A stretch of 32,977 nt of DNA from Gammaproteobacteria bacterium (GTDB lineage Bacteria > Pseudomonadota > Gammaproteobacteria > Pseudomonadales > Azotimanducaceae): NCBI GenBank assembly GCA_016874135.1, contig VGVE01000032.1, forward strand, positions 1 to 32,977, given 5' to 3'. The notes beneath the pieces were generated by a model. The model worked only from the letters and a program-made list of their open reading frames with translations. It was not told where the DNA came from and made no database searches. Made by a program: the position numbers and the translations under genes. Of the stretch, positions 1 to 7,507 are shown one piece after another. Every line of letters begins with the position of its first letter. Position 1 is the first letter of the stretch.

Positions 1-734
1 CCCTGCGGCATTGCCTGTCTTGTACATCGGGGCTGCCGAGTCGGGTCACAGGCATCATGGACATCGACATGACCATGGCCGAGTGTGTCGGTCGCATCGC
101 TGCGCTTCCCCTGCAGGAGCCTCCGGGCACCAAACTGCGTTACGGTGGCACCGGGTTCCAGGTGGGCGCTCATCTCGCTGAATTGGTCACCGGCAGAACC
201 TGGTACGAGCTCTTCGCCGAGCGGGTGAAAGATCCGCTTGATTTGGCGCAAACGGAGTTCGGCCTCGCCTCCGAAGAAGATGGCCGAGCGCTCGGCTTTG
301 GCGGCGGCAACAAGCTACGGGTCGACGGTAGTCGTACGCGAAACCCCTGGGTCGCCGGTACGGCGGTCTCATCCATGCGCGACTACGGACGACTGGTGCA
401 GATGCTCGCAGCGGGCGGCATATACGATGGTCGCAGGATTGTGTCCGCAGCGATGGTCGCAGAGATGTTCAGGGAGCAGACCACCGGTATGGAGATCGGG
501 TTCTCCGCATACGCGGACGATCCAACCATCCGCTACGGGTTGGGAACCTGGATTGAACGGCGCGATACAGCAGGCGGCTCACTGGCAGTGAGCGACGGCG
601 GTGCCTTCGGCTGGATGCCATTCGTGGAATTCGACAGCGGAATCAGTGGGGTATTCGCGGTCAAGGACCGTCTGCGCAACGTGCTGGCGAGCATCGATCA
701 GTTCCGCGAGCTGGCCAGGAGCCAGGCACGCTGA
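1..734 (+). CDS. Serine hydrolase, beta-lactamase/class C family (5' partial)
   Basis: The reading frame is open from the left edge and ends at a TGA at 732-734, so only the C-terminal 243 or so residues are present. The first visible residues include TSGLPS, typical of the segment after the catalytic SxxK of class C beta-lactamase-like esterases and peptidases; the SxxK itself would lie outside the window. A GTKLRYGGTGFQVGA segment sits where the family has its Y-x-N motif, but here it reads YGG. TAVSSMRDYGRLVQML and a late DGGAFGW, in the place of the KTG/HxG motif, support the fold. These proteins usually cleave esters or amides. No signal peptide can be judged. The substrate is unknown; a true beta-lactamase role is unlikely. 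Confidence 0.8.
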   Translation, partial: LRHCLSCTSGLPSRVTGIMDIDMTMAECVGRIAALPLQEPPGTKLRYGGTGFQVGAHLAELVTGRTWYELFAERVKDPLDLAQTEFGLASEEDGRALGFGGGNKLRVDGSRTRNPWVAGTAVSSMRDYGRLVQMLAAGGIYDGRRIVSAAMVAEMFREQTTGMEIGFSAYADDPTIRYGLGTWIERRDTAGGSLAVSDGGAFGWMPFVEFDSGISGVFAVKDRLRNVLASIDQFRELARSQAR

Positions 735-757
735 AGCGTGCCACGGATACACCGCCA

Positions 758-806
758 TTTTCCATGCGTGTGGCGCGTACGAAGCCTGCGCGATACGTAT
801 GGAAAA
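758..806. repeat. Inverted repeat 1 (hairpin, possible terminator)
   Basis: Arms 758-769 (TTTTCCATGCGT) and 795-806 (ACGTATGGAAAA) pair over 12 positions with a single G/T pair. The loop holds a smaller GCGC pairing. It lies 24 bases after the hydrolase stop, between convergent genes, so a transcript-end role for the plus-strand gene is plausible. Confidence 0.5.
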
Positions 807-811
807 TGCGA

Positions 812-828
812 GGGGGCCTAAGGCCCCC
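812..828. terminator. GC-rich hairpin between convergent genes
   Basis: GGGGGCC at 812-818 and GGCCCCC at 822-828 form a perfect 7-bp stem with a TAA loop. No T-run follows on either strand, so it is not a textbook intrinsic terminator. Its place between two genes that converge supports a transcript-end function. Confidence 0.45.
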
Positions 829-833
829 GACTT

Positions 834-860
834 GATCAATTCGCAGGAGGCGAATTGATC
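834..860. repeat. Perfect 11-bp inverted repeat
   Basis: GATCAATTCGC at 834-844 and GCGAATTGATC at 850-860 are perfect reverse complements around AGGAG. It is the third hairpin in a row within about 100 bases and ends 29 bases from the end of the glutathione S-transferase gene. It could be a terminator for that minus-strand gene, an RNA-processing site or a protein-binding palindrome. Confidence 0.45.
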
Positions 861-889
861 AGAACTCTATTAAGTCGCGCTGAGGGCGG

Positions 890-1510
890 TTATGCCTTGG
901 CGCTCGGGCGCGCACTCATGCGGGCGTGCCATTCCCACAGGTTTTTGAGGTTGTCCGCGGGCTTGAGACCTACCATCGATGATGCGAAGTCGATCGCCAC
1001 CAGGGCCGTGATGTCCGCAATCGAATACCGGTTGTCGGCCATGTGACTGCGGGTGCCGAGTTCACGATTCAGCCGTTCGTAGAAACGGTGGGTATTCGTA
1101 TCGCTGGCTGCCTTCGCTTCCGGGATCTGCTTGAAGCGGCCTGCAGCCATCTTGGCAACCACCGGGCCATTCACCCAGCTGGTGCCGATCTGCGACCAGA
1201 GTTCGAACTCGAGGATGCGGTTGAACATGTCGATGCGGCCGACTTCGAGTGGCGTGCTGCCGAGAAGATCCGGTTTCGGGTGCATGGCCTCGAGGTAGCG
1301 GCAGATCGCCACACTCTCACCGATGAACTGGCCATCGTCCGTTTCGAGCGCGGGGATCTTGCCGCTTGGATGCCGGGCGAGATGTTCCGGGGTCTTGTGC
1401 TCGCCGGCCATCATGTTGATGGTGCGCAGCTCAACCGGGGTGCCTTTTTCAGCAATAAAAATCCGCACGCGACGCGGATTCGGGGCCTGGGTCATGTCGT
1501 AGAGGATCAC
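890..1510 (-). CDS. Glutathione S-transferase family protein
   Basis: The 206-residue product has the two-domain GST layout. An N-terminal thioredoxin-like domain begins ILYDMTQAPNPRRVRIFIAE and carries the GKIPALETDDGQ stretch with the cis-proline, followed by GESVAICRYLE, where the ES pair normally holds the glutathione gamma-glutamyl group. A helical C-terminal domain contains the conserved YSIADITALVAIDF. I chose the GTG at 1510 because family members start right before the first strand (xxLYD); the frame stays open to 1582, but that extra sequence looks unlike a GST. GSTs of this type conjugate or reduce electrophiles in the cytoplasm. The gene diverges from the alpha/beta hydrolase at 1634 and converges on the hydrolase fragment. 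Substrate unknown. Confidence 0.88.
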   Translation of the reverse strand: MILYDMTQAPNPRRVRIFIAEKGTPVELRTINMMAGEHKTPEHLARHPSGKIPALETDDGQFIGESVAICRYLEAMHPKPDLLGSTPLEVGRIDMFNRILEFELWSQIGTSWVNGPVVAKMAAGRFKQIPEAKAASDTNTHRFYERLNRELGTRSHMADNRYSIADITALVAIDFASSMVGLKPADNLKNLWEWHARMSARPSAKA

Positions 1511-1633
1511 GGAGACAGCTCTCGAAGGTAGGTGGGCTGGAGTGTGTTCGCCCGCGGCATATGCCTCAAGCGTTTTCGACAATCACTGCATCCGGACGGT
1601 AGGCTTGCCCGAATCACACTGCAGATCCGGACG

Positions 1634-2581
1634 ATGTATCTCAACCGTTTCAGCGACAGCACCGGCGCCCTGGATCTGGCCACGGGTCCAGAATTCGAGA
1701 GCCTCAGGTCAAGCGCTCATGACCTCGGCATCACCCATCCCGAATCGGTACGTTTTGTCTCTGCCAACACGGTGCTGCGGCATCAACGGTTTCATTTTCT
1801 GCACTGGGGTGAGGCTGACGCAGCGCCGGTGCTGATCCTGCACGGAGGTAATCAGTCGGCACACAGCTGGGACCTGGTCAGCCTTAACCTGTGTGGTGAG
1901 TGGTCCGTATACGCACTCGATCAACGAGGGCACGGTGACTCCGAGTGGAGTCGCGGCGCCCACTACGATGTGCCGGAACTCATGCGGGATGCCGAGGCGT
2001 TCATTCGCACCACCATCGGCCGCCCGTGCATCATGATCGGACACTCCATGGGTGGGCTGGTCGCGAGCGAACTGGCGCTTCACGCGCCGGAACTGGTTCG
2101 TCAGCTGGTGGTGGTCGATATAGGCCCGGAGGTGAACGACGAAGGGCGAAAACTCATCCGCGAGTTTGTTGGTCGCAATGTCGAGTTCGATGACATGAAT
2201 GAGTTCCTCGACCGGGTAATGAAGTACGACCCGTATCGTTCCCGGGAGCACATCGAACGCACGCTCAAGTACAACCTCATCCGCCGCGCTGATGGTAAAT
2301 ATGTACCAAAGGCAGACCGCCGGCGGTTCCACACCAACGCTTCAGTGCCCTCTATACCTGACCTCGAAACCATGCGGTCGATCCGTTGTAAGGTGCTGGT
2401 GGTGCGTGGAGCAACTTCTACGGTACTGCTGCGGGACGCAGCGGAGCGCTTTGCGAACGTACTGCCCGCGGGTGAGTTTGTTGAGGTGCCTGATTGTGGA
2501 CACAACGTTGCCCAGCAGAACACCCCGGGATTTCTTGCAGTACTGCGTGCCTTCCTCACTCGAGCAGACGACAACGCCTGA
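1634..2581 (+). CDS. Alpha/beta fold hydrolase
   Basis: The ATG at 1634 gives 315 residues; an in-frame GTG at 1532 would add 34 residues that do not resemble the family. Visible hallmarks are LILHGGNQ (oxyanion-hole HGG, about 69-74), LDQRGHGDSEW (about 95-105), the nucleophile elbow GHSMGG with Ser138, and CGHNVAQQ with His290 near the C-terminus. The stretch after strand 7, where the acid residue usually lies, reads RGATSTVLL without an obvious Asp; the acid may instead be Asp162 in VVDIGP. It is probably a cytoplasmic hydrolase of an ester or C-C bond, as in meta-cleavage hydrolases, but the substrate cannot be read from sequence. No convincing Shine-Dalgarno is seen. Confidence 0.87.
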   Translation: MYLNRFSDSTGALDLATGPEFESLRSSAHDLGITHPESVRFVSANTVLRHQRFHFLHWGEADAAPVLILHGGNQSAHSWDLVSLNLCGEWSVYALDQRGHGDSEWSRGAHYDVPELMRDAEAFIRTTIGRPCIMIGHSMGGLVASELALHAPELVRQLVVVDIGPEVNDEGRKLIREFVGRNVEFDDMNEFLDRVMKYDPYRSREHIERTLKYNLIRRADGKYVPKADRRRFHTNASVPSIPDLETMRSIRCKVLVVRGATSTVLLRDAAERFANVLPAGEFVEVPDCGHNVAQQNTPGFLAVLRAFLTRADDNA

Positions 2582-2599
2582 TCTCGCCGCAGTCTGATT

Positions 2600-2632
2600 C
2601 AGAGCGGGTGTAGGCTCGCCTGCACCCGTCTG
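2600..2632. terminator. Bidirectional hairpin between convergent genes
   Basis: CGGGTGTAGGC at 2605-2615 and GCCTGCACCCG at 2618-2628 pair with one T/G position. Flanking CAGA (2600-2603) and TCTG (2629-2632) extend the stem past a one-base bulge. It fills the 60-base gap between the plus-strand hydrolase and the minus-strand dehydrogenase pair, as expected for a shared terminator. There is no clear T-tract. Confidence 0.55.
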
Positions 2633-2641
2633 ACCAAGGTC

Positions 2642-3757
2642 TCAGAACCCTGACAACCGCGCGTAACGGTCGCGGTGGAAACCCTGGCCGCCGTACAGCG
2701 CTTCAACAGCGCGTGCACGTTTCAGGTAGAAGCCGGCGTTGAACTCATCCGTCATGCCGATGCCGCCATGGATCTGGATCAGCTGGTTCGACATCCGGTG
2801 CAGATAAGCGCCTGCCTTGAACTTCGCCAGTGAACAGAGGAGAGGCACATCCTTGCTGCCCGCGTCGATGGCCTGCAGCGCAGCTTCCACGGCGGAGCGG
2901 GTTAGTTCCATTTCCGTATAGAGCTCGGCGGCACGATGACCGAGGGCCTGGAAAGAGCCGATCACCTGGCCGAACTGTTTACGGGTCTTCAGATATTCGA
3001 GGGTCATGTCGAATGCTGCTGATGCAGTACCCAGCATTTCTGCAGCAATGCCGGCGCGAGCGCGATCAAGAATCGCATCCAGTGTCGCCTGACCATGACC
3101 GGCGCTGAGCAGCGCGGTTGCAGCCACGTCGACGTTGTTGAAGGTGATGTTGGCATAACCACGGCTGTCGGCGGTTTTCAGGATTTCTCTCGTAACCCCC
3201 GCAGCTTTCGCATCGACGAGCAGCAATACCACATCCTTGCCGCTGCGTGCGGCAACAATCAGATGGGTTGCACTGCCACCTTCGGGGACAAAGGTCTTGC
3301 GGCCGTTGAGTCGCCAACCGTTTGGTGTGCGTTCTGCATACATTGCCAGCGTGTCGGGTGCATGTTTCGGCCCTTCGTCGATTGCCAGCGTGACGATGGC
3401 TTCGCCATTCGCGATCGCCGGCAGGCAAGACTCTTTCTGGGCGTCGGTGCCAGCAAGACGGAGTGCCGTCGCCGCCACCAGGCCAGATGCGTAAAGGGGT
3501 GATGCCACGAGCTGCTTGCCGAGTTCTTCGAGTACCAGGCCAAAGGTCATGTAACCCAGGTCGGAACCGCCATGGGCTTCCGGAATGATGATACCGGTCC
3601 AGCCCATTTCGCAGATGGCTTTCCATGTGTGGGGTGCAAATCCGGTGGTGCTGCCGCTGTCGCGCATCTTTCGAAATGCCTGCACCGGCGCGTCGGCGTT
3701 GACCCAGGCAATCGCCTGGTCACGGAGGATGGTCTGTTCTTCAGTCAGTACGGCCAT
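2642..3757 (-). CDS. Acyl-CoA dehydrogenase family protein, degenerate partner subunit
   Basis: The 371-residue product has the acyl-CoA dehydrogenase fold: an N-terminal helical domain, ending in a GWTGIIIPEAHGG segment, then a beta domain and a C-terminal helical domain with RKQFGQVIGSFQALGHRAAE and IQIHGGIGMTDEFNAGFYLKRA. The FAD/substrate motif normally like SEPxAGSD is replaced by DEGPKHAPDTLA. The position of the catalytic glutamate of medium-chain enzymes (YEGT) reads YGGQ, near residues 355-358. Such degenerate subunits are known in steroid-degrading bacteria, where two unlike FadE proteins make an alpha2beta2 enzyme with shared FAD sites. The gene starts six bases after the stop of the upstream dehydrogenase, so co-translation and a common complex are likely. 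Heteromer formation is inference. Confidence 0.88.
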   Translation of the reverse strand: MAVLTEEQTILRDQAIAWVNADAPVQAFRKMRDSGSTTGFAPHTWKAICEMGWTGIIIPEAHGGSDLGYMTFGLVLEELGKQLVASPLYASGLVAATALRLAGTDAQKESCLPAIANGEAIVTLAIDEGPKHAPDTLAMYAERTPNGWRLNGRKTFVPEGGSATHLIVAARSGKDVVLLLVDAKAAGVTREILKTADSRGYANITFNNVDVAATALLSAGHGQATLDAILDRARAGIAAEMLGTASAAFDMTLEYLKTRKQFGQVIGSFQALGHRAAELYTEMELTRSAVEAALQAIDAGSKDVPLLCSLAKFKAGAYLHRMSNQLIQIHGGIGMTDEFNAGFYLKRARAVEALYGGQGFHRDRYARLSGF

Positions 3758-3763
3758 GGTGGC

Positions 3764-4975
3764 TCAACCCTTCTGTGTGGTCTCGGGCAGGCCGAGAATG
3801 TTCTTGGAAATGATGTTGTTCTGGACTTCGAAGGAGCCGCCATAGATCGACATCGCCTTGCCGGAGAGCCAGCTGCGCACGGCTTCGATTTCTTCGGCGG
3901 AGTAGGTGGTGCCCTCCCAGCCGAGCCCCTGGTGACCCATGATCTCGAGAGTCAGTTCCGCCCGGGTCTGAGCTACGTTGGTGGCACTGTTCTTGAGGAT
4001 CGACGCCGCAGCAGTGACCTTCGGATTGCCACGTGCTTCAGCGGCGATCCGTTGCAAGGTGAACGAGTGGGTTCTTGAATCCATCAGGTGGGATGCCAGC
4101 CGCAGCCGCAGATCCGGGTCGTTCAGCTCACCGCGCTCATTGACGCCGACGTACTGTTTGGCCAGCTGGGAGAGCGTTGCGCCTGTGGAGGCGATCGGTG
4201 ATGCGCCGGTCTGGCTCTGGCGTTCGTGTTGCAGTAGGCGCTTCACTACCGTCCAGCCTTCGTTCATCGGGCCGAGCAGATCAGTCTTGTCACCACGGGC
4301 ATCGTTGAAGAAGGTTTCGCAGAACGGCGAGGCGCCGGCGATGAGACGGATAGGCTTCGTGGTGACACCGGATTGATCCATGGTGAAGAGCAGGAAACTC
4401 AAGCCGTCGCGCTTTGCGGCGTTCGAATCGGTACGGACCAACGCGCCACACCATTGGGAGATGTCCGCTCCTGAGGTCCAGATCTTCTGGCCGTTCACTT
4501 CCCAGTAGTCGCCCTTGTCGACCGCGCGGGTGGCGAGTGAGGCGAGGTCTGAACCTGCATTGGGTTCCGAGAGGCCGAGGCACCAGCGCACTTCACCTCG
4601 GGCGATGGGCGGCAGGTGTTTCTTCTTCTGCTCTTCAGTGCCGTATTCGAGCACTGTCGGCCCGACCATGGTGGTACCCATACCGGTCAGCAACGGGATC
4701 GGATTGAACGCACCTGCGGCGGCGATTTCTTCACCCAGTACGCGTGCTTCGGTTGCAGTCAGACCCGCACCGCCATAGTCCTTCGGCCACGTGGGCGCAC
4801 CGTAACCCCGCTCGGCCAGTGCCTGGCGCCAACGCAGGGCATCTCCTTCCATCGGCACGTTGTGGTCAAAACCCATGTAGAGCATGGCTTTACCCGTGAG
4901 GCTCTTGGGGAAATTCTGGTTCAGCCAGCCCTTCAGCTCGCTGCGAAAGGAATCCAGTGCGGCGTTGTCGGTCAT
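3764..4975 (-). CDS. Acyl-CoA dehydrogenase family protein
   Basis: The 403-residue flavoprotein homologue has the conserved WCLGLSEPNAGSDLASLATR motif, a WEVNGQKIWTSGAD segment, and ALRWRQALAERGYGAPTWPKDYGG in the N-terminal domain. It should oxidise an acyl-CoA to the 2-enoyl-CoA and pass electrons to electron-transferring flavoprotein. The usual C-terminal YEGT glutamate position is glycine (YGGS, residues 378-381), so the base must come from elsewhere or from the partner. It is the first gene of a two-gene minus-strand operon with the 371-residue dehydrogenase downstream. It diverges from the enoyl-CoA hydratase-like gene across about 130 bases. The pairing resembles FadE pairs for steroid or branched side-chain beta-oxidation; the substrate is not determined. 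Confidence 0.92.
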   Translation of the reverse strand: MTDNAALDSFRSELKGWLNQNFPKSLTGKAMLYMGFDHNVPMEGDALRWRQALAERGYGAPTWPKDYGGAGLTATEARVLGEEIAAAGAFNPIPLLTGMGTTMVGPTVLEYGTEEQKKKHLPPIARGEVRWCLGLSEPNAGSDLASLATRAVDKGDYWEVNGQKIWTSGADISQWCGALVRTDSNAAKRDGLSFLLFTMDQSGVTTKPIRLIAGASPFCETFFNDARGDKTDLLGPMNEGWTVVKRLLQHERQSQTGASPIASTGATLSQLAKQYVGVNERGELNDPDLRLRLASHLMDSRTHSFTLQRIAAEARGNPKVTAAASILKNSATNVAQTRAELTLEIMGHQGLGWEGTTYSAEEIEAVRSWLSGKAMSIYGGSFEVQNNIISKNILGLPETTQKG

Positions 4976-5106
4976 TTGTCAGCTTCGTATGGTTACAGAT
5001 TCAGGTGTGGATCCGAGGCGCGTTGTCACCCCGAGGGAGCTTAGGATACCGTGGTTCCGAGGTTGCCGATAAGGCTGAATGCAATGCGCAACGGTTTGGT
5101 CAGCAG

Positions 5107-6126
5107 GTGTTGAAACACGGGTTCGATGTGCTCAGTGCCGATGAACTTTCGGCGAGGTTGCTCGAGCCGAATACCGCGGATGCGGGCAGTGAACCGTACC
5201 TGATACTCGACCTCGATGATTGTGCCGCACTAGCGCCGGCAGCACGTGCGGCGCTGGGCGTGAGGCTCACGCATCAGTCCTTGCCGGTCATCGGATGGTC
5301 GCAGACTGCCGGATCCAGGGAATCGCTTGCCGCTGAACTGGTGGCGCTCGTCGATGTCCTGGTCCACGACACGGGGCAGCTGCAGGCGGTCACAAACGCT
5401 ATTGTTCGCTACCCGCGCGCATCCATGGTGCTGGTGCAAGTACTGCGCGCCGGGGAGAGACTCGATATCCCTTCCGCGCTTGCGGTTGAATCGCTGGGCT
5501 ATGCAACGCTGCTCGGTGGACAGGAGTTCGCGAGCTGGCTTGCTGCACATGATCCGCGACATTCGCGCTCCAAAGTGCCGGACAAACCGGCGCTGCGATG
5601 TGATCGGCAGGGTGACGTGCTTGAGGTTGTCCTGAACTACCCGGAAAACCGGAATGCGCTGAGCGCCGCCATGCGTGATGGACTGGCGGATATCTTCCGG
5701 CTCGCACTGATCGACGACTCGATTCGCCAGGTGAAGGTGCGGGGTGAGGGACCCGTGTTCTGTGCCGGTGGTCATCTCGGTGAATTCGGTAACCAACGGG
5801 ATCTTGCTGAAGGTCACTTCATCCGCTCGGTGCGCATGCCGGCACAGTATCTCGCTGCCTGTCGCGAGCGCGTTCATTTCGAAGTACACGGCGCGTGCAT
5901 CGGTGCGGGCATCGAACTCTCCGCTTTTGCGGCACATATCACCGCGATCAAAGGGACGTTCTTCCGATTACCCGAAATCGCCATGGGTCTCATTCCGGGC
6001 GCGGGCGGCTGCGTCAGTATTCCCTGCCGCATCGGTCGGCAACGAGCAGCCTATATGGCCCTGACCGGCGCTGACATTGACACGGAGCAGGCGCTTGCGT
6101 GGGGTCTTATTGATGAAATCCGTTGA
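5107..6126 (+). CDS. Enoyl-CoA hydratase/isomerase family protein with N-terminal extension
   Basis: The C-terminal two thirds is a crotonase fold: VVLNYPENRNALSAAMRD, FCAGGHLGEFG (first oxyanion-hole segment, usually CAGxDL), a GACIGAGIELSAF segment with the first glutamate, and RLPEIAMGLIPGAGG with the second. Both catalytic glutamates of hydratases appear present. About 150 residues precede this domain (YLILDLDDC to WLAAHDP) and look like a remnant half-domain rather than a second hydratase. The protein ends at GLIDEIR, lacking the last 60 or so residues of ordinary crotonases. The start is uncertain: no ATG is in frame, and GTG codons occur at 4957, 5005, 5107 and 5127; I chose 5107 because it precedes the first domain-like sequence. 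The 3' end overlaps the convergent amidohydrolase by 20 bases. Confidence 0.82.
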   Translation: MLKHGFDVLSADELSARLLEPNTADAGSEPYLILDLDDCAALAPAARAALGVRLTHQSLPVIGWSQTAGSRESLAAELVALVDVLVHDTGQLQAVTNAIVRYPRASMVLVQVLRAGERLDIPSALAVESLGYATLLGGQEFASWLAAHDPRHSRSKVPDKPALRCDRQGDVLEVVLNYPENRNALSAAMRDGLADIFRLALIDDSIRQVKVRGEGPVFCAGGHLGEFGNQRDLAEGHFIRSVRMPAQYLAACRERVHFEVHGACIGAGIELSAFAAHITAIKGTFFRLPEIAMGLIPGAGGCVSIPCRIGRQRAAYMALTGADIDTEQALAWGLIDEIR

Positions 6127-7507
6127 TCGGTTTGCCGTCGATAATGGTCATGCGTACGTGGCGGGCATCCAGATCCTTTCGCACCACTGACCAGGGTTGA
6201 TCGAGAAGACAAAGATCAGCGAGTTCGCCAACGGTGATGTTCCTTGGCAGATCAGGTCGTTCCGCTCGTCCGGTGAAGAGGGCCAGTGCCTCTTCAGGCG
6301 TCAAGCATTCATCCGGGCCTATGATGGTGCCGTCTGACGTTGCACGATTGACCGCGGCGCGCATCGCCGCCCAGGGATCCGGCGCACCGAAGGGCGCATC
6401 AGAGCCTCCCGCAAGTGCGACGCCCGCGTTGAGAAACGAGCGGCAGCGGTACAAGAGGTGATGCTCTGCCACCGGAATATCCTGCAGATACGTGCGCCCA
6501 CGTTCATGGATAAAGTGTGGCTGCGTGACGACGATGAGGCCGAGCCGACGCAGCGGTTCGAACATCTCGTCGGGTGTGACCGAGGCATGTTCGATCCGGT
6601 CTCCCGGGATTGTGCCCGCGGATTCGAAGGCCGCGACGGTGAAGATCAGCGCCAGATCAGTGACGCAGTGCACCGCAACCGGCCGATCCAGTTTATGGGC
6701 CTCGCGGATCGCCTGACTCAGAGCATCGAGTTCCGGCAGATCATGGTCATGCAGATGAACCTTGAGTGAACTGATCGAGATCATTGACTTCGATGCAAGA
6801 CCCGAGAGGCTTGCCTTGCCGGCAAGCGAAACCCGTTGCAGGAGATCGCCTGACCTCTGCCATCCGAACATTGCGCTCAGGTCATCCGGTCCGTTGCCAG
6901 GATTCATGTCGGTGATGCCAGTCACGCCGTAGCTCGCCAGCTGTCTGCTGATTGCCGCAATCGGCAGAGCCCTGTGGCCTAGTACGTCAGCGAAGAGTGT
7001 ATCCGTGTCCAGGAAACGACCGTCCTCTGCGGAGTCGATTGTCGACAGTGAATTCGGAACCAAAGATCGCGCGCGCTGTTTAAGAAGATCGATAGCTGCG
7101 CTATTGAGAATCCACAACCGACCTGACCGGTGTTGAATGCGGACGGGAGTGGTTGGGACTACGCGGTCGAGCCAATCACGGTTGATCTCGCCGGCTACGG
7201 AAGGGTGGTAACCCATGCCACGGATCCAGCCAGTGGCATTCCGGGTGGCGGCGGTTGCCAGGAGTTCCTGCAGTTCTTCTGCGGAATGCACCTCGGGTGG
7301 ACCACAGCGTATGGAGTCCAGCGCGGCTGATGTTGCACGCAGGTGAATGTGGTGGTCGTGCAACCCAGGCAGCAAGCAGCTGCCGGATGCATCGATCACC
7401 GGCTCACGGGCCAATGCCTGCAACCGGCCGAGTTCGCTGATCCTGCTGCCCGAAAGGCGAACATCAATGGCCGCGCCATCCAACAGGCTCGCATTGCGAA
7501 TCAGCAT
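6107..7507 (-). CDS. Metal-dependent amidohydrolase (YtcJ-like)
   Basis: The ATG at 7507 gives 466 residues; a GTG at 7525 in the same frame adds six. Numbered from the longer form, the expected metal site is visible: GLHDHHIHLR (HxH around 59-61), a lysine in SSLKVHLHD (255) that may be carbamylated, AVHCVTD (His286), IEHASV (His313) and GGSDAPFG (Asp376). This matches the amidohydrolase superfamily, whose YtcJ-like members hydrolyse amide or cyclic amide bonds. It is the last gene of the operon after the CoA transferase, whose 3' end it overlaps by a few bases, so translational coupling is likely. An amidohydrolase inside an acyl-CoA operon is unusual and may act on an amide-linked or cyclic substrate; this is inference. 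Confidence 0.88.
   Translation of the reverse strand: MLIRNASLLDGAAIDVRLSGSRISELGRLQALAREPVIDASGSCLLPGLHDHHIHLRATSAALDSIRCGPPEVHSAEELQELLATAATRNATGWIRGMGYHPSVAGEINRDWLDRVVPTTPVRIQHRSGRLWILNSAAIDLLKQRARSLVPNSLSTIDSAEDGRFLDTDTLFADVLGHRALPIAAISRQLASYGVTGITDMNPGNGPDDLSAMFGWQRSGDLLQRVSLAGKASLSGLASKSMISISSLKVHLHDHDLPELDALSQAIREAHKLDRPVAVHCVTDLALIFTVAAFESAGTIPGDRIEHASVTPDEMFEPLRRLGLIVVTQPHFIHERGRTYLQDIPVAEHHLLYRCRSFLNAGVALAGGSDAPFGAPDPWAAMRAAVNRATSDGTIIGPDECLTPEEALALFTGRAERPDLPRNITVGELADLCLLDQPWSVVRKDLDARHVRMTIIDGKPINGFHQ

Noticed and set aside
1043..1531. A 162-codon plus-strand frame
   Set aside because: It mirrors the glutathione S-transferase gene on the opposite strand and has no motif of its own.
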